Source: an uncultured Serinicoccus sp.
Lineage (GTDB): Bacteria; Actinomycetota; Actinomycetes; Actinomycetales; Dermatophilaceae
DNA: 64,000 nt
Assembly (NCBI RefSeq): GCF_947500995.1
Contig: NZ_CANMUA010000002.1
Coordinates: 124,001 to 188,000 of the forward strand
Reading direction: 5' to 3'
Shown here: piece by piece, positions 56,836 to 64,000 of the stretch
Layout: each line of letters starts with the position of its first letter
Position numbering within the stretch: the first letter of the stretch is position 1
Made by a program: the position numbers and the translations under genes
The notes under the pieces: model-generated
What the model was told of the DNA's origin: nothing
The model's database searches: none
What the model saw: only the letters and a program-made list of their open reading frames with translations

Positions 56836-57411
56836 ATGCTTCGACCCCTGGTGGCTCGCGCGTTCTGGTCGCTCAGCCGCTGGCGACTCTCTACCGCACC
56901 CGCACCAGACCGGCCCACGGTGCTCGTCGGTGCACCCCATACCTCGAACTGGGACTTCGTCCTCATGCTGGGGATCACCTGGCGCCTGGACATGGACATC
57001 CGGTGGCTCGGCAAGGACAGCCTCTTCGTGGGCTGGCGTGGCCCGCTGATGCGTGCCCTCGGGGGCATCCCCGTCGACCGGTCGAACGCGAGCCGTGTCG
57101 TCGACGAGGTCCTCGAGCGGGTCCGGTCGGGTGAGGTCTTCGGCCTCGTGGTCACACCTGACGGAACTCGTAGCGGACACACGCAGTGGAAGTCCGGCTT
57201 CTACCGCATCGCCCGCGAGAGCGGCATGCCGGTGACGCTCGGCTACGTCGACCGCACCACGATGACGACGGGTCTGGGTCCGACCCTGGAGATGACCGGC
57301 GATGTCGCGGCTGACATGGACCGCATCCGTGCGTTCTACGCCGACAAGGCAGGTGCCCGTCCTGACCGGCGGGTCGAACCCCGGTTGCGGGAGGAGACCC
57401 GAGAGGTATGA
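56836..57411 (+). CDS. PlsC-like acyltransferase
   Basis: The 191-residue protein has the HX4D acyltransferase motif in APHTSNWDFVLM and the phosphate-binding motif as TPDGTRSG, where most relatives have PEGTR. The N-terminus is weakly amphipathic. Such short members acylate lysophospholipids or similar glycerol compounds. GTG 56830 is an alternative start. It is divergent from the epimerase gene, with about 180 bases between. Confidence 0.8.
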   Translation: MLRPLVARAFWSLSRWRLSTAPAPDRPTVLVGAPHTSNWDFVLMLGITWRLDMDIRWLGKDSLFVGWRGPLMRALGGIPVDRSNASRVVDEVLERVRSGEVFGLVVTPDGTRSGHTQWKSGFYRIARESGMPVTLGYVDRTTMTTGLGPTLEMTGDVAADMDRIRAFYADKAGARPDRRVEPRLREETREV

Positions 57412-57457
57412 CGGACTCGCCGACGCGGCCGCGGCGTCCATAGGGCACCCTCGAAGG

Positions 57458-58357
57458 ATGGTGACCATCAATGTCCTGGGCTACCCCAGCAGCGCGGCTG
57501 CCTACTGTGTCGGCGTCGAGCATGCGCCGGCCGCCCTCCGGGAAGCCGGTCTGGTGGATGCCCTGCAGGCCGCAGGGCATCAGGTAGAGGACCTGGGTGA
57601 CCTCCCCGTCCACCTCTGGAAGCCGGACGCGGAGCGGCCCCGGGCGCAGAACCTCGACGAGGAGGTCGACGCCCTCCGTCCCCTGGCCGAGAAGGCAGCA
57701 CCGCTCGTCACGACCGACGCCCGCCTGCTCGTCCTCGGGGGCAGCTGCACCGTGGCGCTCGGGCTGTGCGCGGCCGTGGCGGACGCCGGGGTCGAACCCC
57801 ACCTCGTCTACCTGGACCGACACCTCGACCTCAACACGCCCGAGTCGACCACCGAGGGGTCGCTCAGCTGGATGGGCATGGCCCACGCGCTCGGCATACC
57901 TGGCGCTGAGGAGTCGCTGACCAGGCTGACCAGCACCTCCCCGCTCCTGCAGCCGGCGCACCTGAGCTACCTGGGGGTCGAGCCCGCCACCGAGGCCACC
58001 GAGTGGGAACGCCATCAGGTCGACCACCTCGGGATACCGGTGACCACCCAGGCAGAGCTGGTCGCAGAGCCGACGTCGGCCGCGCTCAAGGCCAGGCACG
58101 CTCTGCCCGACGGGCCGTTCGTGGTCCACCTCGATGTCGATGTCCTGGACTTCCTCGACGCACCCCTGGCCGAGAACGTCAACGGTCGCAACTCGGGGCC
58201 GACCCTGGGTCAGCTGGGCGAGGCGCTCGGCGCGCTGTGGCGCGAACCCGGCTTCCTCGGGATGTCGGTCGGGCAGCTGGTGCCCGCTCACGCCGCGTCG
58301 GACCCGACCTCGCTGCGTCGCTTCGTCGAGGCGCTCACCCCGCCAGGTGACGCCTGA
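57458..58357 (+). CDS. Arginase/agmatinase-like protein with altered metal site
   Basis: The 299-residue ureohydrolase-fold protein has two of the three metal-binding motifs: YLDRHLDLNTPE (D-x-H-x-D) and VHLDVDVLDFLD (D-x-D-x2-D). The first motif, normally GGDHS, reads GGSCTVALG, so the His and Asp are replaced by Cys and Ser. Loss of a Mn ligand makes arginase activity doubtful; the protein may hydrolyse another guanidino or formimino compound, or have lost activity. ATG 57458 is used. Confidence 0.75.
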   Translation: MVTINVLGYPSSAAAYCVGVEHAPAALREAGLVDALQAAGHQVEDLGDLPVHLWKPDAERPRAQNLDEEVDALRPLAEKAAPLVTTDARLLVLGGSCTVALGLCAAVADAGVEPHLVYLDRHLDLNTPESTTEGSLSWMGMAHALGIPGAEESLTRLTSTSPLLQPAHLSYLGVEPATEATEWERHQVDHLGIPVTTQAELVAEPTSAALKARHALPDGPFVVHLDVDVLDFLDAPLAENVNGRNSGPTLGQLGEALGALWREPGFLGMSVGQLVPAHAASDPTSLRRFVEALTPPGDA

Positions 58358-58417
58358 CCGCGACGACCCGGACCTGACGCCCCGAGGCGTCACGACAGGT
58401 CGAGCAGGAGTCCGCCC

Positions 58418-58645
58418 TCAGAGCTTCTCGAGCCTGTGGAACGGGCTGGGGATGCGCAGGGTGCGCGTGCCGAAGTTGACGGTGACCGCCCCGCTGTCCG
58501 TGCCCACGACACGTCCGAGGCCGAAGGTCTGGTGGGAGACCCTGTCGTCGAGCTCGAAGTGCTCGATGTCCGGCTCGACCCGGGGCTGGAAGGGGCTGGA
58601 GGGGAGGTGGCGCCGCTGCGAACCGGGTCGGGTTGATGTAGTCAC
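58418..58645 (-). CDS. Small conserved hypothetical protein
   Basis: The 75-residue protein has a disordered N-terminus of about 25 residues and a compact beta-rich domain (DRVSHQTFGLGRVVGTDSGA, then VTVNFG). The pattern resembles the Tudor-like C-terminal module of UvrD/PcrA-type helicases (V-x-H-x-x-F-G-x-G-x-V). A nucleic-acid or protein-binding role is only inference. It lies between the arginase-like gene and cysM. Confidence 0.65.
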   Translation of the reverse strand: MTTSTRPGSQRRHLPSSPFQPRVEPDIEHFELDDRVSHQTFGLGRVVGTDSGAVTVNFGTRTLRIPSPFHRLEKL

Positions 58646-58786
58646 CCCTCAGTATGCACCCCCCACCCGGCCATGTCCGTCATCGCCGACGGGGAGGTCA
58701 CCCTCAGGAGGGACGGGCACGTCCGGCCCCCGCCCCGTGCCGCCGCGACCCGAAGGGCCGCCGCCGGTCTCGGGCCAGGCTCGCCG

Positions 58787-59701
58787 TCAGGCGGGGAACA
58801 CACCGCTGGAGAGGTAGCGGTCGCCGCGGTCGCAGACCACGAAGACGATCGTCGCGCCCTCGACCTGCTCCGCCACCTGCAGGGCGGTCCAGCACGCACC
58901 GGCCGCGGACACCCCGCCGAAGATGCCCTCCTCGCGGGCCAGCCTGCGGGCCATCTCCTCGGCGTCGGCCTGGGCGACCTCCACGGTCCGGTCCACCGCG
59001 GACGGGTCGAAGATCCTCGGCACGTACTCCGGTGGCCAGGCGCGGATCCCGGGGATCCGCGACCCCTCCGCGGGCTGAGCCCCGACGATCTGCACCCCCG
59101 GGTTGCGCGACTTCAGGAACCGCGAGACCCCGGTGATCGTGCCGGTGGTGCCCATCGCGGACACGAAGTGCGTGATCCGGCCGTCGGTCTGGCGCCACAG
59201 CTCCGGACCCGTCCCCTCCTCGTGGGCACGCGGGTTGTCCGGGTTGCCGAACTGGTCCAGCACCCGGCCCCTCCCCTCCCCCTCCATCCGCGCCACGACG
59301 TCCCGGGCCTGCTCCATACCGCCCCCGGCAGGCGTGAGGACCAGCTCCGCCCCATACGCCTTCATCGTCTGGATGCGCTCGGTCGAGGCGTCCTCGGGCA
59401 TCACGATGACCAGGGGATAGCCGCTGATCGCCGCCGCCATCGCCAGACCGATCCCGGTGTTGCCGGACGTGGCCTCCAGCAGGGTGTCGCCCGGAGAGAT
59501 CTCCCCTCGCTCCTCGGCGCCCCGGATCATGCTGATCGCCGGCCGGTCCTTCACCGAGCCGGCCGGGTTGTTCCCCTCGAGCTTGGCCAGCAGCACGTTG
59601 CCGCGGCGCTCGTTCTCCGGCCCCGGCAGGCGCTGCAGACGCACCAGCGGGGTGTCGCCGATGACGTCCTCCATCGTGGGGTACGGCCGAGGGTCAGTCA
59701 C
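58787..59701 (-). CDS. cysM: Cysteine synthase B
   Basis: This 304-residue PLP enzyme makes cysteine from O-acetylserine (or O-phosphoserine) and a sulfur donor. The PLP lysine is in [14 protein letters not shown], the CysM-type version, with [26 protein letters not shown] and the C-terminal GGVSAAG. GTG 59701 gives [20 protein letters not shown] at the start. Actinobacterial CysM can use thiocarboxylated CysO, but no cysO is next to it. It is divergent from the cold-shock gene. Confidence 0.94.
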   Translation of the reverse strand: MTDPRPYPTMEDVIGDTPLVRLQRLPGPENERRGNVLLAKLEGNNPAGSVKDRPAISMIRGAEERGEISPGDTLLEATSGNTGIGLAMAAAISGYPLVIVMPEDASTERIQTMKAYGAELVLTPAGGGMEQARDVVARMEGEGRGRVLDQFGNPDNPRAHEEGTGPELWRQTDGRITHFVSAMGTTGTITGVSRFLKSRNPGVQIVGAQPAEGSRIPGIRAWPPEYVPRIFDPSAVDRTVEVAQADAEEMARRLAREEGIFGGVSAAGACWTALQVAEQVEGATIVFVVCDRGDRYLSSGVFPA

Positions 59702-59852
59702 CTGCGGGAGTCTACGGCGGCGCCCTCCCCTGCCTCGGAGCCCACTGCTCGGTCCAGTCATCGACGACGCGGCCGCAGGGGCGAATGGCCTGCGGCCGGG
59801 TCGTCGGGGACACTGGGGGTGCACCGATCGTCACCTCGAGAAGGAGTCAGCC

Positions 59853-60794
59853 GTGAGCGAAGGAACCGTGCGGTGGTTCGACGCCGACCGGGGGTTCGGC
59901 TTCATCGCCCTCGGAGAGGACGCCGAGGACCTCTACGTCCACGCGTCCGACATCCTCGGCAGCGACACGACCAAGCTGCTCCGGGAGGGGCAGGTGGTCG
60001 AGTTCGAGATCGGGGAGGGTGACCGCGGCCCGCTCGCGCGCCGCGTCCGGGTCACCGCCGACCAGCCTGCCGACGTCACGCTGGGCCTGCTCGGCACCGT
60101 CTCGTGGTTCGAGCCGGCCAAGGGGTATGGCTTCATCACCCCCGACGGCGGCGGTGACGAGATCTTCCTGCACAGCTCGGCCATCGTGCCGGGGGGCATG
60201 GTCTCGGAGGGCCAGCGGGTCGCCTTCCTCGTGGTCGACGGGGAGAAGGGTCCGCAGGCGGACCACCTGCTCCCCCTGTCGGATCAGGCCGGCCAGCAGG
60301 CCGAGGCCGCCGACGGGGCGGACGGCACCGTGTCCTGGTACGACGACGACAAGGGCTTCGGGTTCATCGCGCCCGAGACCGGCGGCCCCGACGTCTTCGT
60401 CCACGCCCGGGCGCTCGCCGACGGCCTCCCCGCGCTGGACGAGGGCGACCGGGTGACCTTCGACACCGTCGAGGGCGACCGAGGCCCCCAGGCCCGCGAC
60501 GTGCGCCTCGTGGGCGGCTCCGCGCGCCGGGGCGCCCCCCCGAGGTCGACCCCCTCCCGGTCCGGACCGCGGCGGGGGTCCGACGGCCCGGCCCGTGGGG
60601 GTCAGGGCGTGGTGGCGCGCTTCGACGCGGACCGAGGTTTCGGCTTCATCACCCCGGACACGGGAGGTGCCGACCTCTTCGTGCACGTGTCGGTCCTGCG
60701 CGACGGCGACATCCTCTACCCGGGTGACCGCGTCCGCTACCAGGTGCGCCAGAGCGACCGCGGGCCGCAGGCGGACCGCGTCGAGCTGCTCTGA
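59853..60794 (+). CDS. Protein with four cold-shock domains
   Basis: The 313-residue protein is built of four cold-shock domains at about 1-70, 78-145, 155-222 and 250-313. Each has RNP1 ([32 protein letters not shown]) and RNP2 (DLYVHAS, EIFLHSS, DVFVHAR, DLFVHVS). A Pro/Arg/Ser-rich linker of about 30 residues precedes the last domain. GTG 59853 has AAGGAG 6 bases upstream. Bacterial cold-shock proteins are usually single domains of about 67 residues. Single-stranded RNA or DNA binding with higher avidity is expected. Confidence 0.9.
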   Translation: MSEGTVRWFDADRGFGFIALGEDAEDLYVHASDILGSDTTKLLREGQVVEFEIGEGDRGPLARRVRVTADQPADVTLGLLGTVSWFEPAKGYGFITPDGGGDEIFLHSSAIVPGGMVSEGQRVAFLVVDGEKGPQADHLLPLSDQAGQQAEAADGADGTVSWYDDDKGFGFIAPETGGPDVFVHARALADGLPALDEGDRVTFDTVEGDRGPQARDVRLVGGSARRGAPPRSTPSRSGPRRGSDGPARGGQGVVARFDADRGFGFITPDTGGADLFVHVSVLRDGDILYPGDRVRYQVRQSDRGPQADRVELL

Positions 60795-61151
60795 CCCGGA
60801 TCCGCGGGGGGGTATGCCGTCTCTCGTGGCTGTCTTTCTCTGGACCTCGGCCGATTCTCCCGTCGAGATCTCGCGCGCGATCCAGGGATGGTGATGTCTC
60901 GATCTGATCACGACGACGGAATTCGTCCCTGATTCACCGCACGAAAACCTTTTCTGTGTTCTGATGGCTCGGCCATGGTCAGTGTCGACGCGTGAGTCAT
61001 CACAGGGATTCGCCGATCTTCTCCAGGCGTGCCCAGGAATGGGCATTCAACGGGGGCACGTCCGTGGGTGAGCCCTGCTGATCGGTGGGGCCGACACCGT
61101 TCCAGGATTTCTCAGATGAGATGGCTGGAGCTCGAGAACAAGGATGTCCCC
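60795..61151. other. 357-base intergenic region, lower GC
   Basis: No gene was recognised between the cold-shock gene and the secreted protein gene. It has a short T-rich/A-rich part near 60945-60965 and a self-complementary GAGATCTC near 60848. It must contain the promoter of the secreted protein-sortase unit. AAGGA lies 7 bases upstream of the ATG at 61152. No tRNA or riboswitch is convincing. Confidence 0.5.
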
Positions 61152-61925
61152 ATGAGTCTTTCCCGCAAGCTGTTGGCCGTCCCGGTCGCTGGCGTCGCGC
61201 TGCTCCTGGCCGGGGCCCCCGCCCTGGCCTCCTCCTCCGAGACCGGGGCGGCTGCCGCCGAGCTGCAGCCCGTCCCGCTGAACGACGCGCCGGGCCTGGG
61301 TGCCGCGGTGCTCGAGATCGACGGCACCACGATCAGCTTCGGCCTCGCCTACGAAGGCCTGCTGGCGGACGCCCCGCACGCCGCCCACATCCACTACGGC
61401 CCGGACGCGCGCAACGCCTGCCCGACGGCCGAGGACGACGCGGACGGCGACGGCTTCCTCACCACCACCGAGGGCGCCCCCGCCTACGGCGGCATCAAGG
61501 TGTCGCTGACCACCGAGGGTGACACCAGCCCGGACTCGGGCCTGGCCGTCGACCGTTTCGGTGTCGGTGACGCCGTCAGCTACGAGCGGCAGGACATCGA
61601 GGTCGACCAGGAGACCGCGGACGCGCTCATGAACAGCGAGGCCGTCGTCGTCGTCCACGGTGTGGACCACGACGGCAGCGGCGCCTACGACGAGGGCGAC
61701 CGCGGCATGTCCGACCTGGACCCCGCCCTGCCCGGTGAGGCCACCGACCCCGCCCTGTGCGGCGTCGTGCAGGCGGCGCAGATGGACGAGATGCCCGGTG
61801 GCGGCGCCGGGACCGGTGAGGTCGCCGTCGGCGGCCAGAACATCGCGCTCGCCGCTGCTGGTGGCGCCGCTCTCCTCGGCGGCGCCTTGATCCTGGCCCG
61901 TCGCCGAAGCGCCGACCAGAGCTGA
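61152..61925 (+). CDS. Secreted, membrane-anchored CHRD-like protein (sortase partner)
   Basis: The 257-residue protein has a signal peptide (LLAVPVAGVALLLAGAPALA) at about 5-26, an outer domain of beta character with HAAHIHYGPDARNACP and VVVVHGVDHDGSGAY (CHRD-like), and a C-terminal hydrophobic helix (AAAGGAALLGGALIL) followed by ARRRSADQS. The C-terminus has the layout of a cell-wall sorting signal, but no LPXTG motif precedes the helix. It lies 13 bases upstream of a class F sortase, so the two probably work together. Confidence 0.8.
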   Translation: MSLSRKLLAVPVAGVALLLAGAPALASSSETGAAAAELQPVPLNDAPGLGAAVLEIDGTTISFGLAYEGLLADAPHAAHIHYGPDARNACPTAEDDADGDGFLTTTEGAPAYGGIKVSLTTEGDTSPDSGLAVDRFGVGDAVSYERQDIEVDQETADALMNSEAVVVVHGVDHDGSGAYDEGDRGMSDLDPALPGEATDPALCGVVQAAQMDEMPGGGAGTGEVAVGGQNIALAAAGGAALLGGALILARRRSADQS

Positions 61926-61938
61926 CCGGGCTCTCTCG

Positions 61939-62679
61939 ATGACCGAGGACGTCGGGCAGGCGGGCCTATCCCGCGCTGCCCGACGTCGTCGCGTCCTCCC
62001 GACGGTCGCCGCCCTCGCGCTCCTCCTCGGGGGCGGCACCGCCGTCGCGGCGGGCCTGTCGGGATCCGATGACACGCTCTCGCCGCCGGCGCTGACCGTC
62101 GCCCCGGACGGTCGGTCGGCGACCACCCAGACGGTGCAGGCACCGAAGCCGTCGACCTCTCCCCCGGCCCGGGAGGAGTCGCCCCGTGCGCCGGGAGCGG
62201 ACCGAGACGAGGACGCCGAGGAGCTCACCCCGGTCGCGCAGCCCACCTCGGTGTCCATCCCCGCGATCGGCGTCACCTCCGACCTGCTGCACCTCGGCCT
62301 GGACGACCAGGGGGCGCTGGCCGTCCCCGAGGGCCAGGACTACGACTCCGCCGCCTGGTACGACGGATCCCCCCGCCCCGGCCAGGACGGCCCCGCCGTC
62401 ATCCTCGGCCACGTCAGCGGCGCCGCCGGCCCCTCCGTCTTCTTCGACCTCGCCCGCCTCCAGGTCGGCGACACCGTCGAGGTCTCCCGCGCCGACGGCA
62501 CCACCGCCACCTTCGAGATCTACGACCTGCGCCAGTTCCCCAAGGACACCTTCCCCACCGCCCAGGTCTACGGCAACACCACCGGACCCGAGCTGCGCGT
62601 CATCACCTGCGGCGGCACCTTCTCCGACACCACCGGCCACTTCGACGACAACATCATCGTCTTCGCCCGCGAGGTCTGA
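61939..62679 (+). CDS. Class F sortase
   Basis: The 246-residue membrane-anchored cysteine transpeptidase has an N-terminal helix (VLPTVAALALLLGGGTAVAA), a Pro/Glu-rich linker (about 50-95) and the sortase beta-barrel. Catalytic His is in AVILGHVSG and Cys in RVITCGGTF. The conserved ending GHFDDNIIVFAREV matches actinobacterial class F members. It probably attaches or processes the adjacent secreted protein. Start ATG 61939. Confidence 0.88.
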   Translation: MTEDVGQAGLSRAARRRRVLPTVAALALLLGGGTAVAAGLSGSDDTLSPPALTVAPDGRSATTQTVQAPKPSTSPPAREESPRAPGADRDEDAEELTPVAQPTSVSIPAIGVTSDLLHLGLDDQGALAVPEGQDYDSAAWYDGSPRPGQDGPAVILGHVSGAAGPSVFFDLARLQVGDTVEVSRADGTTATFEIYDLRQFPKDTFPTAQVYGNTTGPELRVITCGGTFSDTTGHFDDNIIVFAREV

Positions 62680-62699
62680 CCCGGACCTGCTCCGTCCCC

Positions 62700-62719
62700 G
62701 GCATACGGTGGGGTATGCC
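62700..62719. terminator. Inverted GGCATAC/GTATGCC pair after the sortase gene
   Basis: GGCATAC (62700-62706) and GTATGCC (62713-62719) are exact reverse complements, 6 bases apart. They lie 20 bases after the sortase stop and 80 bases before the convergent VOC gene end. The stem could act as a terminator for both strands. The same heptamer is over-represented across the window. Confidence 0.5.
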
Positions 62720-62798
62720 CGCCCCCGTCCGCCCGGCGTCGGTCACCGACCTCGACACCTGAGAGCGGTCGCGCGCGCAGGGGCGAGCGGCCCTCGCC

Positions 62799-63161
62799 TC
62801 ACCAGCAGAGGCAGAAGGGGTGACCGGCGGGGTCGGCATACACCTGGAAGCCGTGCTCTTCGGTGAGGTCGTCGGCCTCCTGGAGCACGGTGGCGCCCCA
62901 CCCCAGCGCCTCGTCGTGGGCGGACGCGATCTCGGCGACCACCAGGTCGAGGTGCATCTGCTGCGGCAGCCCGTCGGGCCACTCGGGAGCACGCTGACCC
63001 GGGGCCAGCTGCACGCACAGGGCCTCGCTCTCGCCCACCCGCACCGACCACCAGTCGTCGTCCTCCTGGTGGGCCGTGCCGCCCAGCATCCCGGCCCAGA
63101 AAGCGGCCTCCGGCTCCGGGTCGGCCGCGTCGAGCACGAGGATGTGCGCCTTGATGTCCAT
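62799..63161 (-). CDS. VOC family protein (glyoxalase-like)
   Basis: The 120-residue vicinal-oxygen-chelate protein has MDIKAHILVLDAADPEPEAA at the start and ends AGHPFCLCW, the Glyoxalase_6-type ending. Metal positions are incomplete, so it may be a binding protein and not an enzyme. ATG 63161 fits the first beta strand better than the longer frame. It resembles the partial VOC gene at the window end. Confidence 0.8.
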   Translation of the reverse strand: MDIKAHILVLDAADPEPEAAFWAGMLGGTAHQEDDDWWSVRVGESEALCVQLAPGQRAPEWPDGLPQQMHLDLVVAEIASAHDEALGWGATVLQEADDLTEEHGFQVYADPAGHPFCLCW

Positions 63162-63228
63162 CCGGTCAGTCTGCCCGTGCTGCACGCCGGGCACCAGGTC
63201 CCCGACGTCCCCGGCCTAGCGTGGGCCC

Positions 63229-63573
63229 ATGCACTGGACCCGCTCGTCGGTGGCCTGGGTGGCCGCGCTCGTCGCCCTCTTCGCGCTCCTGAGGGCGCTG
63301 CGCCGGCTTCTCGAGCCCGAGGACCGTCCCCTGGCGCTGGTCGTCGCGGTCGTCGTCGTCGCCGCAGCGGCGCTCATGCCGCCCGCACGGGGCCATGTGA
63401 CCGCCGAGCAGGCCGGGTGGCGCACGGCGCTGCAGGTCTTCCTCGCCGCAGCCGTGACCGCGCTGGGCGCGCTGGCGGGTCTGGGGGTGGTGGTGGCCGG
63501 CGGGCTCGGCATCGCGGCCGCCGCCACCGTGCCGCTGGCCTGGCCGGCGCCCCGGCAGCACCCGCAGAGGTGA
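63229..63573 (+). CDS. Small hypothetical membrane protein
   Basis: The 114-residue protein has three hydrophobic segments (VAWVAALVALFALLRAL; LALVVAVVVVAAAALMP; AVTALGALAGLGVVVAGGLG) separated by short basic loops. It has no motif. It is divergent from the VOC gene and convergent with the last gene of the window. The function is unknown. Confidence 0.55.
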   Translation: MHWTRSSVAWVAALVALFALLRALRRLLEPEDRPLALVVAVVVVAAAALMPPARGHVTAEQAGWRTALQVFLAAAVTALGALAGLGVVVAGGLGIAAAATVPLAWPAPRQHPQR

Positions 63574-63588
63574 GCGCCGGCCCCGTCC

Positions 63589-64000
63589 TCAGCCCTCGGC
63601 GTCCGCGAGGACGCAGAACTCGTTGCCGGACAGGTCGTGCATCACCACCCACGGGTGACCGTGCGCCCAGTCGTCGGTGGCCAGGGTCGCGCCGAGCGAC
63701 AGGGCCAGGTCGACGAGAGCCCGCTGGTCCGGGCCGCCCGGGGTCGGGCGCACGTCGAGGTGGGTGCGGTTCTGGCGGACCTTCGGCTTGGGCTCGGGGC
63801 ACAGCTCGAGCAGCGGGCCACGCAGGCTCGGGTGGCGCAGCGTGACCGGCCCGACCCCCGGCGCGGGCACCCAGCCGGTGAGCGCGGCATACAGCTCGCC
63901 GTCCCGCCGCGGGTCGGCGCTGTCGAGCGGGAGCGCGGCGATCGGCCCGGTGTCGGAGTAGGCGGCGCGCTCCTCCATCACGCAGAAGGCGTTGCCGTCC
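63589..64000 (-). CDS. VOC family protein, two-domain, 5' end outside window
   Basis: The reading frame stays open through the window end: codons before the internal ATG at 63981 read DGNAFCVMEERAAYS, the usual C-terminal end of a VOC domain. The gene therefore begins beyond 64000 and encodes two tandem VOC (Glyoxalase_6-type) domains. The visible domain ends DLSGNEFCVLADAEG. Tandem VOC proteins act as glyoxalase-like enzymes or antibiotic-binding proteins; this one cannot be told further. Confidence 0.78.
   Translation of the reverse strand, partial: DGNAFCVMEERAAYSDTGPIAALPLDSADPRRDGELYAALTGWVPAPGVGPVTLRHPSLRGPLLELCPEPKPKVRQNRTHLDVRPTPGGPDQRALVDLALSLGATLATDDWAHGHPWVVMHDLSGNEFCVLADAEG

Noticed and set aside
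60960-61100. Possible c-di-AMP (ydaO) riboswitch upstream of the secreted protein
   Set aside because: GGGTGAGCCC-like pieces are present, but the conserved core order and pairing elements could not be matched.

Overview
The window is about 70 percent GC, uses GTG starts often and carries sepH, a DUF3710-dut-DUF4193 block, a class F sortase and an F420-type LLM oxidoreductase. It is an actinobacterial chromosome. The gene set suggests Micrococcales, perhaps an Intrasporangiaceae/Ornithinimicrobiaceae-type organism; that placement is inference, since no rRNA gene is present. Genes are dense and often translationally coupled through ATGA, GTGA or TGATG overlaps.

Layout. 1-1957: the end of an iron-chelate ABC importer. 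1986-5381: a four-gene minus-strand sugar ABC operon. 5567-15078: aldo/keto reductase, App1-like phosphatase, lipid kinase, dxs, PhzF isomerase, siderophore-interacting flavoprotein, PPK2, and a lower-GC pair encoding a small protein and a three-TM protein. 15140-17962: acnA with a perfect palindrome upstream. 18105-23728: a six-gene minus-strand operon (DUF4193, dut, DUF3710, DUF3159, RlmD-like methyltransferase, LLM oxidoreductase-hemerythrin fusion). 23871-26655: a TRIC-hemH-suhB operon, divergent from sepH (26728-28332). 28434-33732: tdk, a phosphodiesterase pair and a GNAT/acyl-CoA-synthetase (Pat-type) protein. 33801-39761: nitroreductase, PfkB kinase, M20 amidohydrolase, a DrrAB-type exporter and a hydrolase. 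39909-44566: a small amino-acid/SAM by-product cluster (ornithine cyclodeaminase family, prolidase-like amidohydrolase, MTA/SAH nucleosidase, ACC deaminase, GntR regulator). 44690-47170: a type IIA topoisomerase A subunit.

47200-56700 looks accessory. It holds a VapBC module, beta-carbonic anhydrase, an IS3 orfA remnant, VOC proteins, a DHFR-like gene with a degraded N-terminus, a PLAT-like protein, a methyltransferase, an ECF sigma factor with its partner, and several unknowns. 56836-64000 returns to ordinary genes: acyltransferase, arginase-like protein, cysM, a protein with four cold-shock domains, a secreted protein with a class F sortase, and VOC proteins.

The points most worth a second look are: (i) strong over-use of GGCATAC/GTATGCC, about 36 copies by eye, including one inverted pair that can form a hairpin; (ii) the LLM-hemerythrin fusion joined by a 33-bp minisatellite; (iii) the four-domain cold-shock protein; (iv) the low-GC small-protein/three-TM pair at 13854-15078; (v) a 15-bp inverted repeat with a nested hairpin at 39823-39884; (vi) adjacent genes that consume both products of ACC synthase.
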